64,000 bases of DNA from Streptomyces sp. NBC_00223 (GCF_036199905.1 NZ_CP108109.1:6696001-6760000), one strand, 5' to 3'; positions 18,058 to 27,053 are shown, counted from the first letter of the stretch. Numbers and translations: made by a program. The notes: generated from the sequence alone by a model not told the origin.

Positions 18058-19173
18058 ATGCGCCTTCGAAACGCGGCGGCCCTCGCGGCCGCCTCCGTGG
18101 TGGGTGCCGGTACGGCCGCGCTGGCGGCCGGCCGGTACGGGTCCGGCTTCGCCCTCAGGCCGTCCCTCGCGGGCCCCGCCCCCGAGGGCCTGATCACCGC
18201 GCGGGACATCACCCGCGACCGCGTCACCCTCACCCGCACCGACGCCTCCGCCCGCCCGGGCGTGTGGGGCCTGACCGGCATCGGCGTGCACGCCACCGTC
18301 GGCCGGGTGACCGGGCGTACCGAGCGGACGGTCACCCGCGAACTGCTCCGCGTCGGCAAGGGCACGCTCACCGAGGGCGGCTTCGTCCGGATCACCCCGC
18401 AGGCGTACGCCGGCGACCCCGGCAGCGCGTTCGGCCTGGACTTCACCGAACGCGAGGTGCCCGGCGAACTCGGGCCGCTGCCCGCCTGGTACCTGCCCGG
18501 CCTCCGCCCCACCTGGGTGATCTGCGTGCACGGCCTGGGCGCGGGGCGCGAGCGGGCGCTCAATCTGCTGCCCGCCCTGAACCGCTTCCGCTTCCCCCAG
18601 CTCGTCGTCTCCTACCGCAACGACCCCGGCGCCCCCGCGTCCCCCGACGGCATCGGCCACCTCGGCGACACCGAGTGGCACGACCTGGACGCCGCCATGC
18701 GCCACGCGGTCGACTCCGGCGCCCACCGGATCATCCTGTACGGCTGGTCGACCGGCGCCACGATGGCCCTGCACGCCTTCCGGCACTCCCCGGTACGGGA
18801 CAAGGTGGCCGGCCTGGTGCTGGACTCCCCGGTGCTCGACTGGCGCTTCACCGTCGGCGCCGCCGCCAAGTCCCGCGGGCTGCCGGGGGCGTTGGTGCCG
18901 CTGGCGGTCCGCGCCGCCGAGGGCCGTACCGGACCGGTCGCGGCCCACCGCGGCGAGCCGGCCGCGACCGGCGAGCTCACCGTGCCCACCCTGGTCGTGC
19001 ACGGCCCCGACGACACCCTCGCCCCCTGGGACGACTCGCGCGCCCTGGTCGATCGCCAGCCGGGCGCGGTGTCCCTGCACACCGTCCCCGGCGCGCCGCA
19101 CGCGGCGATGTGGAACGTGAACCCGGCGACGTACGAGGAAACGTTGCGCCGCTTTCTGACCCCGCTCATGTGA
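18058..19173 (+). CDS. Alpha/beta hydrolase with N-terminal membrane or secretion segment
   Basis: 371 residues. A hydrophobic N-terminal segment (MRLRNAAALAAASVVGAGTA) suggests a signal anchor or signal peptide. The hydrolase core holds an oxyanion-strand HGLGAGRERAL, the nucleophile elbow ILYGWSTGATMA (Ser in GWSTG), an acidic residue in VVHGPDDTLAPWDD, and the catalytic His in VPGAPHAAMWN. Starts at ATG 18058 after GGAAGGACG. Substrate unknown; probably an esterase or lipase-like enzyme. It stands alone between the aldolase and the next gene. Confidence 0.85.
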   Translation: MRLRNAAALAAASVVGAGTAALAAGRYGSGFALRPSLAGPAPEGLITARDITRDRVTLTRTDASARPGVWGLTGIGVHATVGRVTGRTERTVTRELLRVGKGTLTEGGFVRITPQAYAGDPGSAFGLDFTEREVPGELGPLPAWYLPGLRPTWVICVHGLGAGRERALNLLPALNRFRFPQLVVSYRNDPGAPASPDGIGHLGDTEWHDLDAAMRHAVDSGAHRIILYGWSTGATMALHAFRHSPVRDKVAGLVLDSPVLDWRFTVGAAAKSRGLPGALVPLAVRAAEGRTGPVAAHRGEPAATGELTVPTLVVHGPDDTLAPWDDSRALVDRQPGAVSLHTVPGAPHAAMWNVNPATYEETLRRFLTPLM

Positions 19174-19343
19174 GCACCCTGGCAAGAGGCGGTACGGAAA
19201 CGTTGACAAGCCGGTTGACCTGCGGTTTCCCCTGTCGTGACGACAAGCGCCGACCGGTGTCGTACGACCCGCGGTACGCCTCGTGCGGCGGTCGCGCGGA
19301 CGCCCGTTTGGGAATATGGGCGCTCAGCGGAGAGACTGATCAG

Positions 19344-20714
19344 GTGACGTCCCGTATCCCGCGAGACACTCCGCTCCGCCTCGTCCCCCGCCGGCCGCTC
19401 ACCGCCGCCCGCAGGACCGCCACGACGCGGAGGTCCAGACCTCCGCGCCCCCCTGAGGGCACGCCGTCCGTGCCCGAACTCGCCCGGCTCGCCCGGACCG
19501 AACTCGCAGCCGCCGTACGGCTCGCCCGCTGGGCCGGCACCGGCCCCGGTATGGCGGGACCGACCGGCATACTGCCCGACACGACCGTCCAGGAGGCCGC
19601 GGAAGCACTGGATCTGACGCCGGGTCAGATCCGTACGGCCTGGGACCGGGCCCGGCTCGCCGGGCTGATCGAGCTGCACGGCGGGGCCGCCCGCCCCGGC
19701 TGGCGGCTGCGCGCCTGGGACAGCGACGACACCGCCGTCCTGCGCGGCTGGGTCGCCCTCTTCGACGCCTGGTCGCTCGCCCACCCCTTCCTGCCGGGCG
19801 GCACGACCGGCCCCGATCCGGCGCTCGTCGCCGAAGTCATCGAGGCCGCGCCGCAGTTGCTCTCCTTCCTGCACCTCTCGCAGGACCCGGTGCCGATCGA
19901 CACCCTGCTCGACCTGCTCCGCCAGCGGGTCGCCGAACTGCGCACCGAGCGCCACGAACCGCCCGCCGACGGCGCCGACGACCCGCTGCCCGCCCTGCTC
20001 GACTGGACCCTGGACGCCGCCGCCCTCGTCGGCGCCCTGCGTCCGCGCGACCCCCAGCGGCCCGACGAGGTGGCGCTCACCGCGCTCGGCAGCTGGGCGG
20101 TCTGGGTCAAGCTGGAGCAGATCTGCGTCGCGGCCCAGGGCCCGGCCGGGCACATGGAACAGTCCGCCGAGACCATGCTGCGCGCCTGCGCCGGGCTCTC
20201 CCCGGGCCCCGCCCGCGCCGAGTACCGGGCCTGGCTGGCCGCCCGCCCGGTCGCCCCGGCCGTCGCCGAACTCCTGGAGACCGCGCGCGGCGACGACGCC
20301 CTGCTGCGCGGACTGGCCTTCGAGGCGCTGCGCGTGGTCGGCAACCCGGCCGAGTCCGCGGTCAGGGCCGCCGTCACCGAGTCGACGCTGCGCCCGTACG
20401 CCGTGCTGTGGCTGGCCGAACTCGGCGGCGAGGACCCGGACACCGCCACCGGGCTGCTCACCCGCGAGGAGGCCACCTGGCTGTGGATCGACACGGCCGC
20501 GGCCGTCGCCGACCACGGCGAGGACCATCTGCTGGTCAGTCATCTGGAGACCGCCGTACAGGGTTCGGTCCCGGGGCTGCTCGAAGAGGTCCGTACGGTC
20601 GGCCACCCGCGCACCGTGCAGGTGCTGGTCGCGCTCGCCGCCGCGCACCCCGACCCCGCGCTGGCCAAGGCGATGCGCAGGGCGGCGTTCCAGGTCCACA
20701 CCGGGGAGGCGTGA
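19344..20714 (+). CDS. Conserved actinobacterial protein of unknown function, helical with possible winged-helix segment
   Basis: 456 residues from GTG 19344, preceded by GGAGAG. The first 50 residues are Arg/Pro-rich. Residues about 75-115 (DTTVQEAAEALDLTPGQIRT then ARLAGLIELHGG) look like a helix-turn-helix or winged-helix unit. The remainder is Leu/Ala-rich and helical, with segments such as LLEEVRTVGHPRTVQVLVAL resembling HEAT-like repeats. I recognise no enzyme motif. Reported from many Streptomyces as hypothetical, to my recollection. A regulator or scaffold is possible. Confidence 0.75.
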   Translation: MTSRIPRDTPLRLVPRRPLTAARRTATTRRSRPPRPPEGTPSVPELARLARTELAAAVRLARWAGTGPGMAGPTGILPDTTVQEAAEALDLTPGQIRTAWDRARLAGLIELHGGAARPGWRLRAWDSDDTAVLRGWVALFDAWSLAHPFLPGGTTGPDPALVAEVIEAAPQLLSFLHLSQDPVPIDTLLDLLRQRVAELRTERHEPPADGADDPLPALLDWTLDAAALVGALRPRDPQRPDEVALTALGSWAVWVKLEQICVAAQGPAGHMEQSAETMLRACAGLSPGPARAEYRAWLAARPVAPAVAELLETARGDDALLRGLAFEALRVVGNPAESAVRAAVTESTLRPYAVLWLAELGGEDPDTATGLLTREEATWLWIDTAAAVADHGEDHLLVSHLETAVQGSVPGLLEEVRTVGHPRTVQVLVALAAAHPDPALAKAMRRAAFQVHTGEA

Positions 20715-20871
20715 CGCGGGTAGCCGGCCACCGGCCCCCGCCGCACCGGCCGTACGGCATGTGACCCTGTGCGGGCCTCCGCCGTACGGGCGCGCACGCG
20801 TGAAGATACGGGACGAGGCCGGGCCGGGCGCTTCGGCGCCCGTGCGCGGCAAACCGGTTGCGTGCCGCCAG

Positions 20872-20877
20872 TAGACT
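20872..20877 (+). promoter_or_regulatory. -10 element TAGACT before the ABC-F leader peptide
   Basis: TAGACT fits the TANNNT -10 consensus and is 7 nt upstream of the leader ATG, so the transcript should begin at or next to that ATG (leaderless). No convincing -35. Confidence 0.5.
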
Positions 20878-20884
20878 GGTCCGC

Positions 20885-20908
20885 ATGGCAGTTTTCCTCC
20901 TCGATTAG
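20885..20908 (+). CDS. Putative leaderless 7-residue leader peptide MAVFLLD of the ABC-F gene
   Basis: ATG GCA GTT TTC CTC CTC GAT TAG, directly downstream of a -10 element and 85 nt before the ABC-F start. ABC-F antibiotic-resistance and ribosome-rescue genes are often controlled by short leader peptides that sense stalled ribosomes. The leader contains TCCTCCTC, which could pair with the GGAG ribosome binding site of the main gene. Function is inferred from position and family habit only. Confidence 0.5.
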   Translation: MAVFLLD

Positions 20909-20993
20909 CCGCGGCGTACGACCTCGACGCCCACCCGACCGTCGTCCGGACCGCGGGCCCCTCCGCCGTCCGTATCGCCCTGGAGCTTTTCCC

Positions 20994-22592
20994 GTGATCA
21001 CTGCCACCGGCATCGAGCTGCGCGCCGGCGCCCGCGTCCTCATCGAGTCCGCCTCCTTCCGTGTCGCCAAGGGCGACCGCATCGGCCTGGTCGGCCGCAA
21101 CGGAGCGGGCAAGACCACCCTCACCAAGGTGCTGGCCGGCGAGGGCCAGCCCGCCGCCGGGAGCGTCACCCGCTCCGGCGAGGTCGGCTACCTGCCGCAG
21201 GACCCGCGCACCGGAGACCTCGACACCCTCGCCAGCGACCGCATCCTGTCCGCCCGCGACCTCGACACCGTGCTGCGCAAAATGCGCGAGAACGAGGAGC
21301 GGATGGCCAATGGAAAAGGCGCCACCCGCGAGAACGCGATGAAGAAATACTCGCGGCTGGAAACGGAATTCCTCACCAAGGGCGGATACGCCGCCGAGGC
21401 CGAGGCCGCCACCATCGCCGCCGCGCTCGGCCTGCCCGACCGGGTGCTCGGCCAGCAGCTGCACACCCTGTCCGGCGGCCAGCGCCGCCGGGTCGAGCTG
21501 GCCCGCATCCTCTTCTCCGACGCGGACACCCTGCTGCTCGACGAGCCGACCAACCACCTGGACGCCGACTCCATCTCCTGGCTGCGCGACTACCTCAGGA
21601 CGTACCGCGGCGGCTTCATCGTCATCTCCCACGATGTGACCCTCATCGAGACGGTCGTCAACAAGGTCTTCTACCTCGACGCGAACCGCGCCCAGATCGA
21701 CGTCTACAACATGGGCTGGAAGCTCTACCAGCAGCAGCGCGAGGCCGACGAGAAGCGCCGCAAGCGCGAGCGGCAGAACGCGGAGAAGAAGGCCGCGGCC
21801 CTCAACTCGCAGGCCGACAAGATGCGCGCCAAGGCCACCAAGACCGTCGCCGCGCAGAACATGGCCCGGCGCGCCGAGAAGCTGCTGTCCGGCCTTGAGG
21901 CGGTCCGGGTCTCCGACAAGGTCGCCAAGCTGCGCTTCCCCGACCCCGCGCCCTGCGGCAAGACTCCGCTGATGGCGAGCGGCCTGTCCAAGTCGTACGG
22001 CTCACTGGAGATCTTCACCGACGTGGACCTGGCCATCGACCGTGGCTCCCGGGTGGTCATCCTCGGTCTCAACGGCGCCGGCAAGACCACGCTGCTGCGG
22101 CTGCTGGCCGGGGTGGAGAAGGCCGACACCGGCGAGGTGACCCCGGGCCACGGTCTCAAGCTCGGCTACTACGCGCAGGAGCACGAGACGCTCGACCCGG
22201 AGCGCACCGTCCTGGAGAACATGCGCTCGGCCGCGCCGGACACCGATCTGGTCGAGATCCGCAAGATCCTCGGCTCGTTCCTCTTCTCCGGCGACGACGT
22301 CGACAAGCCGGCCGGGGTGCTCTCCGGCGGTGAGAAGACCCGCCTCGCGCTCGCCTCGCTGGTCGTCTCCAGCGCCAATGTGCTGCTGCTCGACGAGCCG
22401 ACCAACAACCTCGACCCGGCCAGCCGCGAGGAGATCCTCGGCGCGCTGCACACCTTCACCGGCGCGGTGGTGCTGGTCACCCACGACGAGGGCGCCGTCG
22501 AGGCGCTCCAGCCCGAGCGGATCATCCTGCTGCCGGACGGCGTGGAGGACCTGTGGGGCCAGGACTACGCGGACCTGGTGTCGCTCGCCTGA
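20994..22592 (+). CDS. ABC-F family ATP-binding protein (ribosome-associated)
   Basis: 532 residues from GTG 20994 (VITATGIELRAGARVLIES) behind GGAG at proper distance. Two ABC ATPase domains without membrane segments: first with Walker A GRNGAGKTT (34-42), signature LSGGQRRRVELARILF and Walker B LLLDEPTNHLDADS; a charged Arg/Lys/Glu-rich linker (about 245-300) of the kind that reaches the peptidyl-transferase centre; second with GLNGAGKTTLL, LSGGEKTRLALASLV and LLLDEPTNNLDP. These proteins act on translating ribosomes, in factor-like roles or in antibiotic protection. Which one cannot be told here. A short leader ORF precedes it. Confidence 0.93.
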   Translation: MITATGIELRAGARVLIESASFRVAKGDRIGLVGRNGAGKTTLTKVLAGEGQPAAGSVTRSGEVGYLPQDPRTGDLDTLASDRILSARDLDTVLRKMRENEERMANGKGATRENAMKKYSRLETEFLTKGGYAAEAEAATIAAALGLPDRVLGQQLHTLSGGQRRRVELARILFSDADTLLLDEPTNHLDADSISWLRDYLRTYRGGFIVISHDVTLIETVVNKVFYLDANRAQIDVYNMGWKLYQQQREADEKRRKRERQNAEKKAAALNSQADKMRAKATKTVAAQNMARRAEKLLSGLEAVRVSDKVAKLRFPDPAPCGKTPLMASGLSKSYGSLEIFTDVDLAIDRGSRVVILGLNGAGKTTLLRLLAGVEKADTGEVTPGHGLKLGYYAQEHETLDPERTVLENMRSAAPDTDLVEIRKILGSFLFSGDDVDKPAGVLSGGEKTRLALASLVVSSANVLLLDEPTNNLDPASREEILGALHTFTGAVVLVTHDEGAVEALQPERIILLPDGVEDLWGQDYADLVSLA

Positions 22593-22611
22593 GGCGCGAC
22601 CTCCACTGAGC

Positions 22612-22642
22612 CGTGCGGCCCGTCGCCGAGTCCGGCCGCACG
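22612..22642 (+). terminator. Hairpin after the ABC-F gene
   Basis: CGTGCGGCC pairs with GGCCGCACG around a 13-nt loop, 20 bp after the stop. No T-tract, as is common for Streptomyces terminators. Confidence 0.6.
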
Positions 22643-23027
22643 ACTCGTCGGCGGGCTCCGGAAGGGCGCCGCGGGCCGGGTGATCATCCGGAATCGATCA
22701 TTCGGCCCATCGTTGATCCTTCATCTGCGTGAGTCCGGCTCGTACCGGCGGTAGCCACCCGCCCCGGCGGCCCGGCCGGCCGTTGATCAGTGGTGTGACG
22801 TCGGCAAACTCCTTACCAACCAGGGTTGACCTGCCGGTATTCCCCGGCGCCCGGGGCGCGCACGGAAAAGGGCGGCCGGGAATGCGCCCCCGGGCCCGTT
22901 CGGCGGGCGCTATCAGGGCATTCACTTTGCGAATGTCCGGTGATGGACCTTGTCGAATGGGTGGCCAGGAAGGCACTTAGGGGTGATCATGAGAGTCCAT
23001 AAGCGCACTTCCCTGGAGGAGGCACGG
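22643..23027. other. Intergenic stretch before the small HTH gene
   Basis: About 385 bp without a convincing gene; short open frames on both strands have no ribosome binding sites or family resemblance. It is somewhat less GC-rich in places (for instance around 22690-22735 and 22920-22950) and presumably carries the promoter of the HTH gene. An in-frame ATG at 22989 is an alternative start for that gene. Confidence 0.5.
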
Positions 23028-23249
23028 GTGGCCGAGACTCTGAAGAAGGGCAGCCGGGTGACCGGCGCCGCGCGCGAGAAGCTCGCGGCAGACCTGAAGA
23101 AGAAGTACGACTCCGGTGCGAGCATCCGAGCGCTGGCCGAGGAAACCGGCCGGTCCTATGGATTCGTGCACCGGATGCTCAGCGAGTCCGGTGTGACCCT
23201 GCGCGGTCGCGGAGGCGCAACCCGGGGCAAGAAGGCCGCCACGGCCTGA
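23028..23249 (+). CDS. Small helix-turn-helix protein
   Basis: 73 residues from GTG 23028, chosen because GGAGGAGG lies 5 nt upstream; an alternative ATG at 22989 would add 13 residues. The protein is basic, with a helix-turn-helix of the form YDSGASIRALAEETGRSYGF followed by VHRMLSESGVTLRGRGG, similar to the HTH of small recombinase or DNA-binding proteins. It is a widely conserved Streptomyces small protein in my recollection. It stands alone. Probably a DNA-binding regulator or nucleoid-associated factor; target unknown. Confidence 0.85.
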   Translation: MAETLKKGSRVTGAAREKLAADLKKKYDSGASIRALAEETGRSYGFVHRMLSESGVTLRGRGGATRGKKAATA

Positions 23250-23365
23250 TCCCCGAGCGCCGAGCAGGCTCAGTGGCCGGGCACCTCCGGCACCCGGAGG
23301 TCCGGCGTTCCGACCGGATGGTTACTCTTCGGTAATCATGTCCGCGGTCCGCTCGGAGGTGCCCG

Positions 23366-24157
23366 ATGCCCGAAGACAACATCCTGCTCGCACGCGACGG
23401 AGTCCGGCTCACCCTGGACGACACCGTCGCGTATGTCACCCTGAGCAATCCGGCCAAGCGCAACGCCCAGTCGCCCGCCCTCTGGCGGGCCCTGGCCGAG
23501 GCGGGACGGCTGCTGCCGGGGCAGGTACGGGTCGTGGTGCTGCGCGGCGAGGGCGTGTCCTTCTCCGCGGGGCTCGACCGGCAGGCGTTCACGCCCGAGG
23601 GCTTCGACGGTGAGCCGTCGTTCCTCGACCTCGCGCGCGGATCCGAACCGGAGCTGGACGCGACCGTCGCCGAGTACCAGGAGGCGTTCACCTGGTGGCG
23701 GCGCACCGACCTGCTCACGGTCGCCGCCGTCCAGGGCCATGCGATCGGCGCCGGATTCCAGCTGGCCCTCGCCTGTGATCTGCGGGTCTGCGCCGACGAC
23801 GTCCAGTTCGCCATGCGCGAGACCAGCCTCGGTCTGGTGCCCGACCTCACCGGGACCAAGCCGCTGACCGCGCTGGTCGGGTACGCCCGCGCGCTGGAGA
23901 TCTGCGTCACCGGCCGCTTCGTACGGGCCGAGGAGGCGCAGGCCACCGGGCTGGCGAATCTCGTCGTACCGGCCGCCGAACTCGACGCGGCCGTCAAGGA
24001 CCTGGTCGAAGCCCTGCTCGCGCCCCCGCGCGGCGCCGTCAACGAGACGAAGGCGCTGCTGCGCGGGGCCGCCGACCACAGCGAGCAGCAGCAGTGGGCG
24101 GCCGAGCGTGCCGCCCAGGGCCGCCGGCTGCGCGACCTGGCGGGTCTGGGGGAGTAG
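23366..24157 (+). CDS. Enoyl-CoA hydratase/isomerase family protein
   Basis: 263 residues of crotonase fold, with GGAGGTGCCCG before ATG 23366. Crotonase features: VTLSNPAKRNAQSPALWRAL, the first oxyanion-hole segment GVSFSAGLDRQAF, the second VQGHAIGAGFQLALACDLRV, and ETSLGLVPDLTGTKPL. The catalytic Glu pair of true hydratases is not obvious: the second position follows LGLVPD, giving Asp, as in several other crotonases. So the exact reaction (hydratase, isomerase or other) is open. Single gene, convergent with the next one. Confidence 0.88.
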   Translation: MPEDNILLARDGVRLTLDDTVAYVTLSNPAKRNAQSPALWRALAEAGRLLPGQVRVVVLRGEGVSFSAGLDRQAFTPEGFDGEPSFLDLARGSEPELDATVAEYQEAFTWWRRTDLLTVAAVQGHAIGAGFQLALACDLRVCADDVQFAMRETSLGLVPDLTGTKPLTALVGYARALEICVTGRFVRAEEAQATGLANLVVPAAELDAAVKDLVEALLAPPRGAVNETKALLRGAADHSEQQQWAAERAAQGRRLRDLAGLGE

Positions 24158-24276
24158 CCGGCGGGACCCGCACGTCCAGTCGGGCTCAGGCCGGCCGCTC
24201 CCGATCCGCGTCGGCCCCCTGGCCGCCCGTCGAGCCCGGCAGCGTCCGCCCGACCGACCGCCCGCGGGGCTCGGGC

Positions 24277-25083
24277 TCAGCCCGCGTCCGTCACCACGAC
24301 CGCCGTCGCCACCGGGCCCTTCGCGCCCTCGGCCGCGGCGGTCGTCACGGCGGCGGCCACCTCGCGGGCCACCGTCAGCGCCACATAGCCGGGCGCGACC
24401 GCGAGTTGCACCTGCACCCGGCGGCCCGCGGCCCCGGACCCGTCCTCGTCCGCCCCCGTGTCCTGCACGCGCACCCCGGAGCCGAGCCCGGCCAGCCGCC
24501 GGGTCAGCCCGGCCACCCCGGGCACGGCCAGCGCCGCGGCCCGGACCGCCTCGGAACCGCCGCCGACCGCCGCGAGCGTCGCCCCGCCCGAATCCCCGCC
24601 GGGCTCCTCGGCGGCGTCCTCGCCCTCGTCGTCCGTCCCGCCGCGCGGGCCGCCGTCCGGGCCACCAGCCGGGGACACGCCGTCCAGCAGCCCGACGACC
24701 TCCAGATCCACCGCCTCCACGGTGAGCCCGAGCCCGCCGCGCGCGGCGCCGCCCAGGGCCTCCCGCAGCCGGTCGGCCGCGAGCGGCAGCGGCTCGTCCA
24801 CCGACGCCTCGAAGGCCGCCTCGATCCGCAGCGGCACATGCGGCAGCGCGCCCACCGGCGCGGCCGCCGACGGGCCGCCCACGCCGCCGTCATCACCCGT
24901 CTGGCCCAGCAGCAGCGACACCTTGCCCACCCGCACCCCCGGCAGCCCCGTACAGGCCGCCCGCAGCACCCGCACGGCCGCGGCCTCGGTGATCCACGCG
25001 GTGTCGCCGGGAGCGCCGAGGGGAAGGAGCCGTCCCAGGGCGACCTGCTCCCGCACGGTCCGGGTCAGTCGGTCCATGGTCAC
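24277..25083 (-). CDS. Unknown protein divergent from the Asp23 locus ('nucleopolyhedrovirus P10 family' type)
   Basis: 268 residues from GTG 25083 (VTMDRLTRTVREQVALGRLLP), preceded by GGAAGG; ATG 25077 is an alternative. Two Ala/Val-rich segments flank an acidic Gly/Pro linker near 150-180 (DDEGEDAAEEPGGDSGG). No catalytic motif. In Streptomyces annotations a protein of this appearance beside the Asp23 genes is often labelled nucleopolyhedrovirus P10 family; I doubt any viral link. The divergent placement suggests a role in the same envelope-stress locus. Confidence 0.7.
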   Translation of the reverse strand: MTMDRLTRTVREQVALGRLLPLGAPGDTAWITEAAAVRVLRAACTGLPGVRVGKVSLLLGQTGDDGGVGGPSAAAPVGALPHVPLRIEAAFEASVDEPLPLAADRLREALGGAARGGLGLTVEAVDLEVVGLLDGVSPAGGPDGGPRGGTDDEGEDAAEEPGGDSGGATLAAVGGGSEAVRAAALAVPGVAGLTRRLAGLGSGVRVQDTGADEDGSGAAGRRVQVQLAVAPGYVALTVAREVAAAVTTAAAEGAKGPVATAVVVTDAG

Positions 25084-25217
25084 GTGGCATCGCCTTCCGC
25101 GGGCCGACCACTCGGATGGGGGGTCAGCGGTACCCACTGGGCGCATCCCCCCGGCACTACGGGGCATGCGCACATAGTCTGGGGTACGGAGCAGCCCATA
25201 CGAAGGGACGACTCGCG

Positions 25218-25727
25218 ATGACTGACAACGCGCAGCACAACAGGCCCGAGCCGGAAGGCTCCTCCTCGCACTCCGAGGGCAGGACGCTCGACAAGGGCAG
25301 TGGCGGCGGAGGGCGCAAGGTGCTGGGTGACCCGGCCACCCGCGGCCGTACCACGATCGCCGACGGGGTGGTGGAGAAGATCGCCGGACTCGCCGCCCGC
25401 GATGTGGTGGGCGTGCACGCCATGGGCACCGGGCTGTCCCGTACCTTCGGCGCGGTACGCGACCGGGTGCCGGGCGGCAACCGGCAGCAGTCCGTCACCC
25501 GTGGGGTCAAGGCGGAGGTCGGCGAGGTGCAGACCGCGCTCGACCTGGACATCGTCGTGGACTACGGCGTCTCGATCGTCGATGTCGCCCGCGCGGTGCG
25601 GGAGAACGTCATCGCCGCCGTCGAGCGGATGACCGGCCTTGAGGTCGTGGAGGTCAACGTCGCGGTCGACGACGTGAAGCTTCCCGACGAGGAGGACGAC
25701 GACGAGCGTGAGCAGCGCGTTCAGTAA
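25218..25727 (+). CDS. Asp23/Gls24 family envelope stress protein
   Basis: 169 residues. A disordered N-terminal part (about 1-40, Ser/Gly/Glu-rich) precedes the Asp23 domain: RGRTTIADGVVEKIAGLAAR, DVVGVHAMGT, then VKAEVGEVQTALDLDIVVDY and VRENVIAAVERMTGLEVVEV. Ends in an acidic tail. In Firmicutes Asp23 is a cell-envelope-associated protein anchored by AmaP; an AmaP-like gene ends this operon. The promoter region is shared with the divergent gene; TAGTCT near 25175 could be a -10. Confidence 0.93.
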   Translation: MTDNAQHNRPEPEGSSSHSEGRTLDKGSGGGGRKVLGDPATRGRTTIADGVVEKIAGLAARDVVGVHAMGTGLSRTFGAVRDRVPGGNRQQSVTRGVKAEVGEVQTALDLDIVVDYGVSIVDVARAVRENVIAAVERMTGLEVVEVNVAVDDVKLPDEEDDDEREQRVQ

Positions 25728-25791
25728 CCGCGACAGCGGACCGGACCGAAGGGGAGTGCGCGGGAATGGCTGAGGGGACGGAGAGCGCGGG

Positions 25792-25980
25792 ATGAGCATG
25801 GCGGTGATCGGTCTGGTCGTCGGAATGGCACTCGGATTCGCCGGATACTTCGGCGGGTTCGGGGCCTTCCTTCTGGTGGCGGCGCTCGGCGCGGTCGGGT
25901 TCGTGGTGGGCAAGTTCATCGACGGCGACATCGAACCGGGGGAGTTCTTCCGGTCGCGCGACCGCGACCGGCGGCGCTGA
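25792..25980 (+). CDS. Small membrane protein of the Asp23 operon (DUF2273-like)
   Basis: 62 residues: two closely spaced Gly-rich helices (AVIGLVVGMALGFAGYF and GAFLLVAALGAVGFVVGKF) then a basic tail (FFRSRDRDRRR). DUF2273 proteins of this size and shape accompany Asp23 genes. GGAGAG precedes the ATG, and the stop overlaps the next start (TGATG). Confidence 0.8.
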   Translation: MSMAVIGLVVGMALGFAGYFGGFGAFLLVAALGAVGFVVGKFIDGDIEPGEFFRSRDRDRRR

Positions 25981-26348
25981 TGACGGCGGCGCTCCCCTCA
26001 CAACTGCCGCCCGCGGAACGCGGCGCGCTGCGGATCGCGGACCGGGTGATCGCGAAGATCGCCGCACAGGCCGCCGGTGAGGCGCTCGGTGACGCTCCGG
26101 GCGCCGAACTGGTCCCGCGCGACGCGACCCCGCACGCCTCGGTGTCCGTCCGCAAGGGCACCGCCCGGCTGCGGCTGTCCCTGGAACTCGGCTACCCCGC
26201 CGACATCGGCGCGGTGTGCGGCACCGTACGACGTCATGTCGCCGGCCGGGTCGAGGCGTTGACCGGTCTGGCGGTGCCCGAGGTGGCCGTGGAGGTGGAG
26301 CGGCTGCACTCGGCTGTCGGCCGCAAGGACGAGGGAAGGGTGCAGTGA
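25980..26348 (+). CDS. Second Asp23/Gls24 family protein
   Basis: 122 residues. It keeps the family pattern in compact form: RGALRIADRVIAKIAAQAAG, then TARLRLSLELGYPADIGAV and VRRHVAGRVEALTGLAVPEV. Compared with the first copy it lacks the disordered N-terminus and acidic tail. The two may form hetero-oligomers at the membrane; that is inference. Start overlaps the small membrane gene by one base and its stop overlaps the next start as GTGA. Confidence 0.88.
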   Translation: MTAALPSQLPPAERGALRIADRVIAKIAAQAAGEALGDAPGAELVPRDATPHASVSVRKGTARLRLSLELGYPADIGAVCGTVRRHVAGRVEALTGLAVPEVAVEVERLHSAVGRKDEGRVQ

Positions 26349-27043
26349 GCGACACCGGACCGGTCCCCGGGCCCGGGCAGGAGCCCGAGCCGACCGAGCA
26401 ACTCCCCACCGGACTCGGCACGCGGACCGCCGTCCCGGACCGACAGCCCGCGGGCGCGGTGCAGTACGCGCCGACCGCCGAGGAGGAGGGCGGTTCGGCG
26501 GCCAAGCGCTTCTGGTCCGGCCGCCGGATCCCCGCCGCCGTCACCGCCGCCGTCGGCCTCGGCCTGTCCGGCCTGTTCCTCTACGACGTGGCCTCCGTGC
26601 GCGCCGACCGCGAGGCGATGAGCTGGCGAAAGACCCTCGCGCGTGAACTGGCCACCCGGCACCTGGACAACGTGTGGATCATCGTCGGCGCCGCGGTGGC
26701 CTCCGTGCTCGGCCTGTGGCTGCTGCTGCTCGCCCTGACCCCCGGCGAACGCGGAGTGCTCCCCATGGCACGCCGAGGCAGCGAGGGCGTACGGGCCGGG
26801 CTCGACCGCCACGCGGCCGAACTCGTGCTGCGCGACCGGGCGATGGAGGTGCCCGGAGTGCGCTGGGCCCGGATCGGCGTCGGCCGGCGCCGGATCAAGG
26901 CCCGCGCCAACTCCCACTTCCGTGAACTGGACGAGGTGCGCGAGGACTTGACGAACGCGCTCGACGACGCCGTACGGCAGCTCGGGCTGGCCCGGCCGCC
27001 GCGGCTGAGGGTGCATGTCCGAGCGGCCGAGAAGAAGGCGTAG
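26345..27043 (+). CDS. DUF6286-type membrane protein
   Basis: 232 residues from GTG 26345 (GTGA overlap). Pro/Glu-rich N-terminal cytoplasmic part of about 60 residues, a helix at about 65-85 (IPAAVTAAVGLGLSGLFLYD), a second at about 118-138 (VWIIVGAAVASVLGLWLLLL), then a C-terminal globular part containing WARIGVGRRRIKARANSHF and LRVHVRAAEKKA. Its layout resembles AmaP. Likely a membrane partner of the Asp23 proteins; function unproven. Confidence 0.8.
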   Translation: MSDTGPVPGPGQEPEPTEQLPTGLGTRTAVPDRQPAGAVQYAPTAEEEGGSAAKRFWSGRRIPAAVTAAVGLGLSGLFLYDVASVRADREAMSWRKTLARELATRHLDNVWIIVGAAVASVLGLWLLLLALTPGERGVLPMARRGSEGVRAGLDRHAAELVLRDRAMEVPGVRWARIGVGRRRIKARANSHFRELDEVREDLTNALDDAVRQLGLARPPRLRVHVRAAEKKA

Positions 27044-27053
27044 GAGAGGGCCG

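Noticed and set aside
18264..20714. Upstream extension of the unknown gene to position 18264
   Set aside because: The extended frame overlaps the alpha/beta hydrolase and is Arg/Pro-rich there; a ribosome binding site supports GTG 19344.
18615..21632. 1006-codon minus-strand frame over the unknown gene and ABC-F gene
   Set aside because: Antisense shadow produced by GC-rich codon bias; the plus-strand genes have clear domains and ribosome binding sites.
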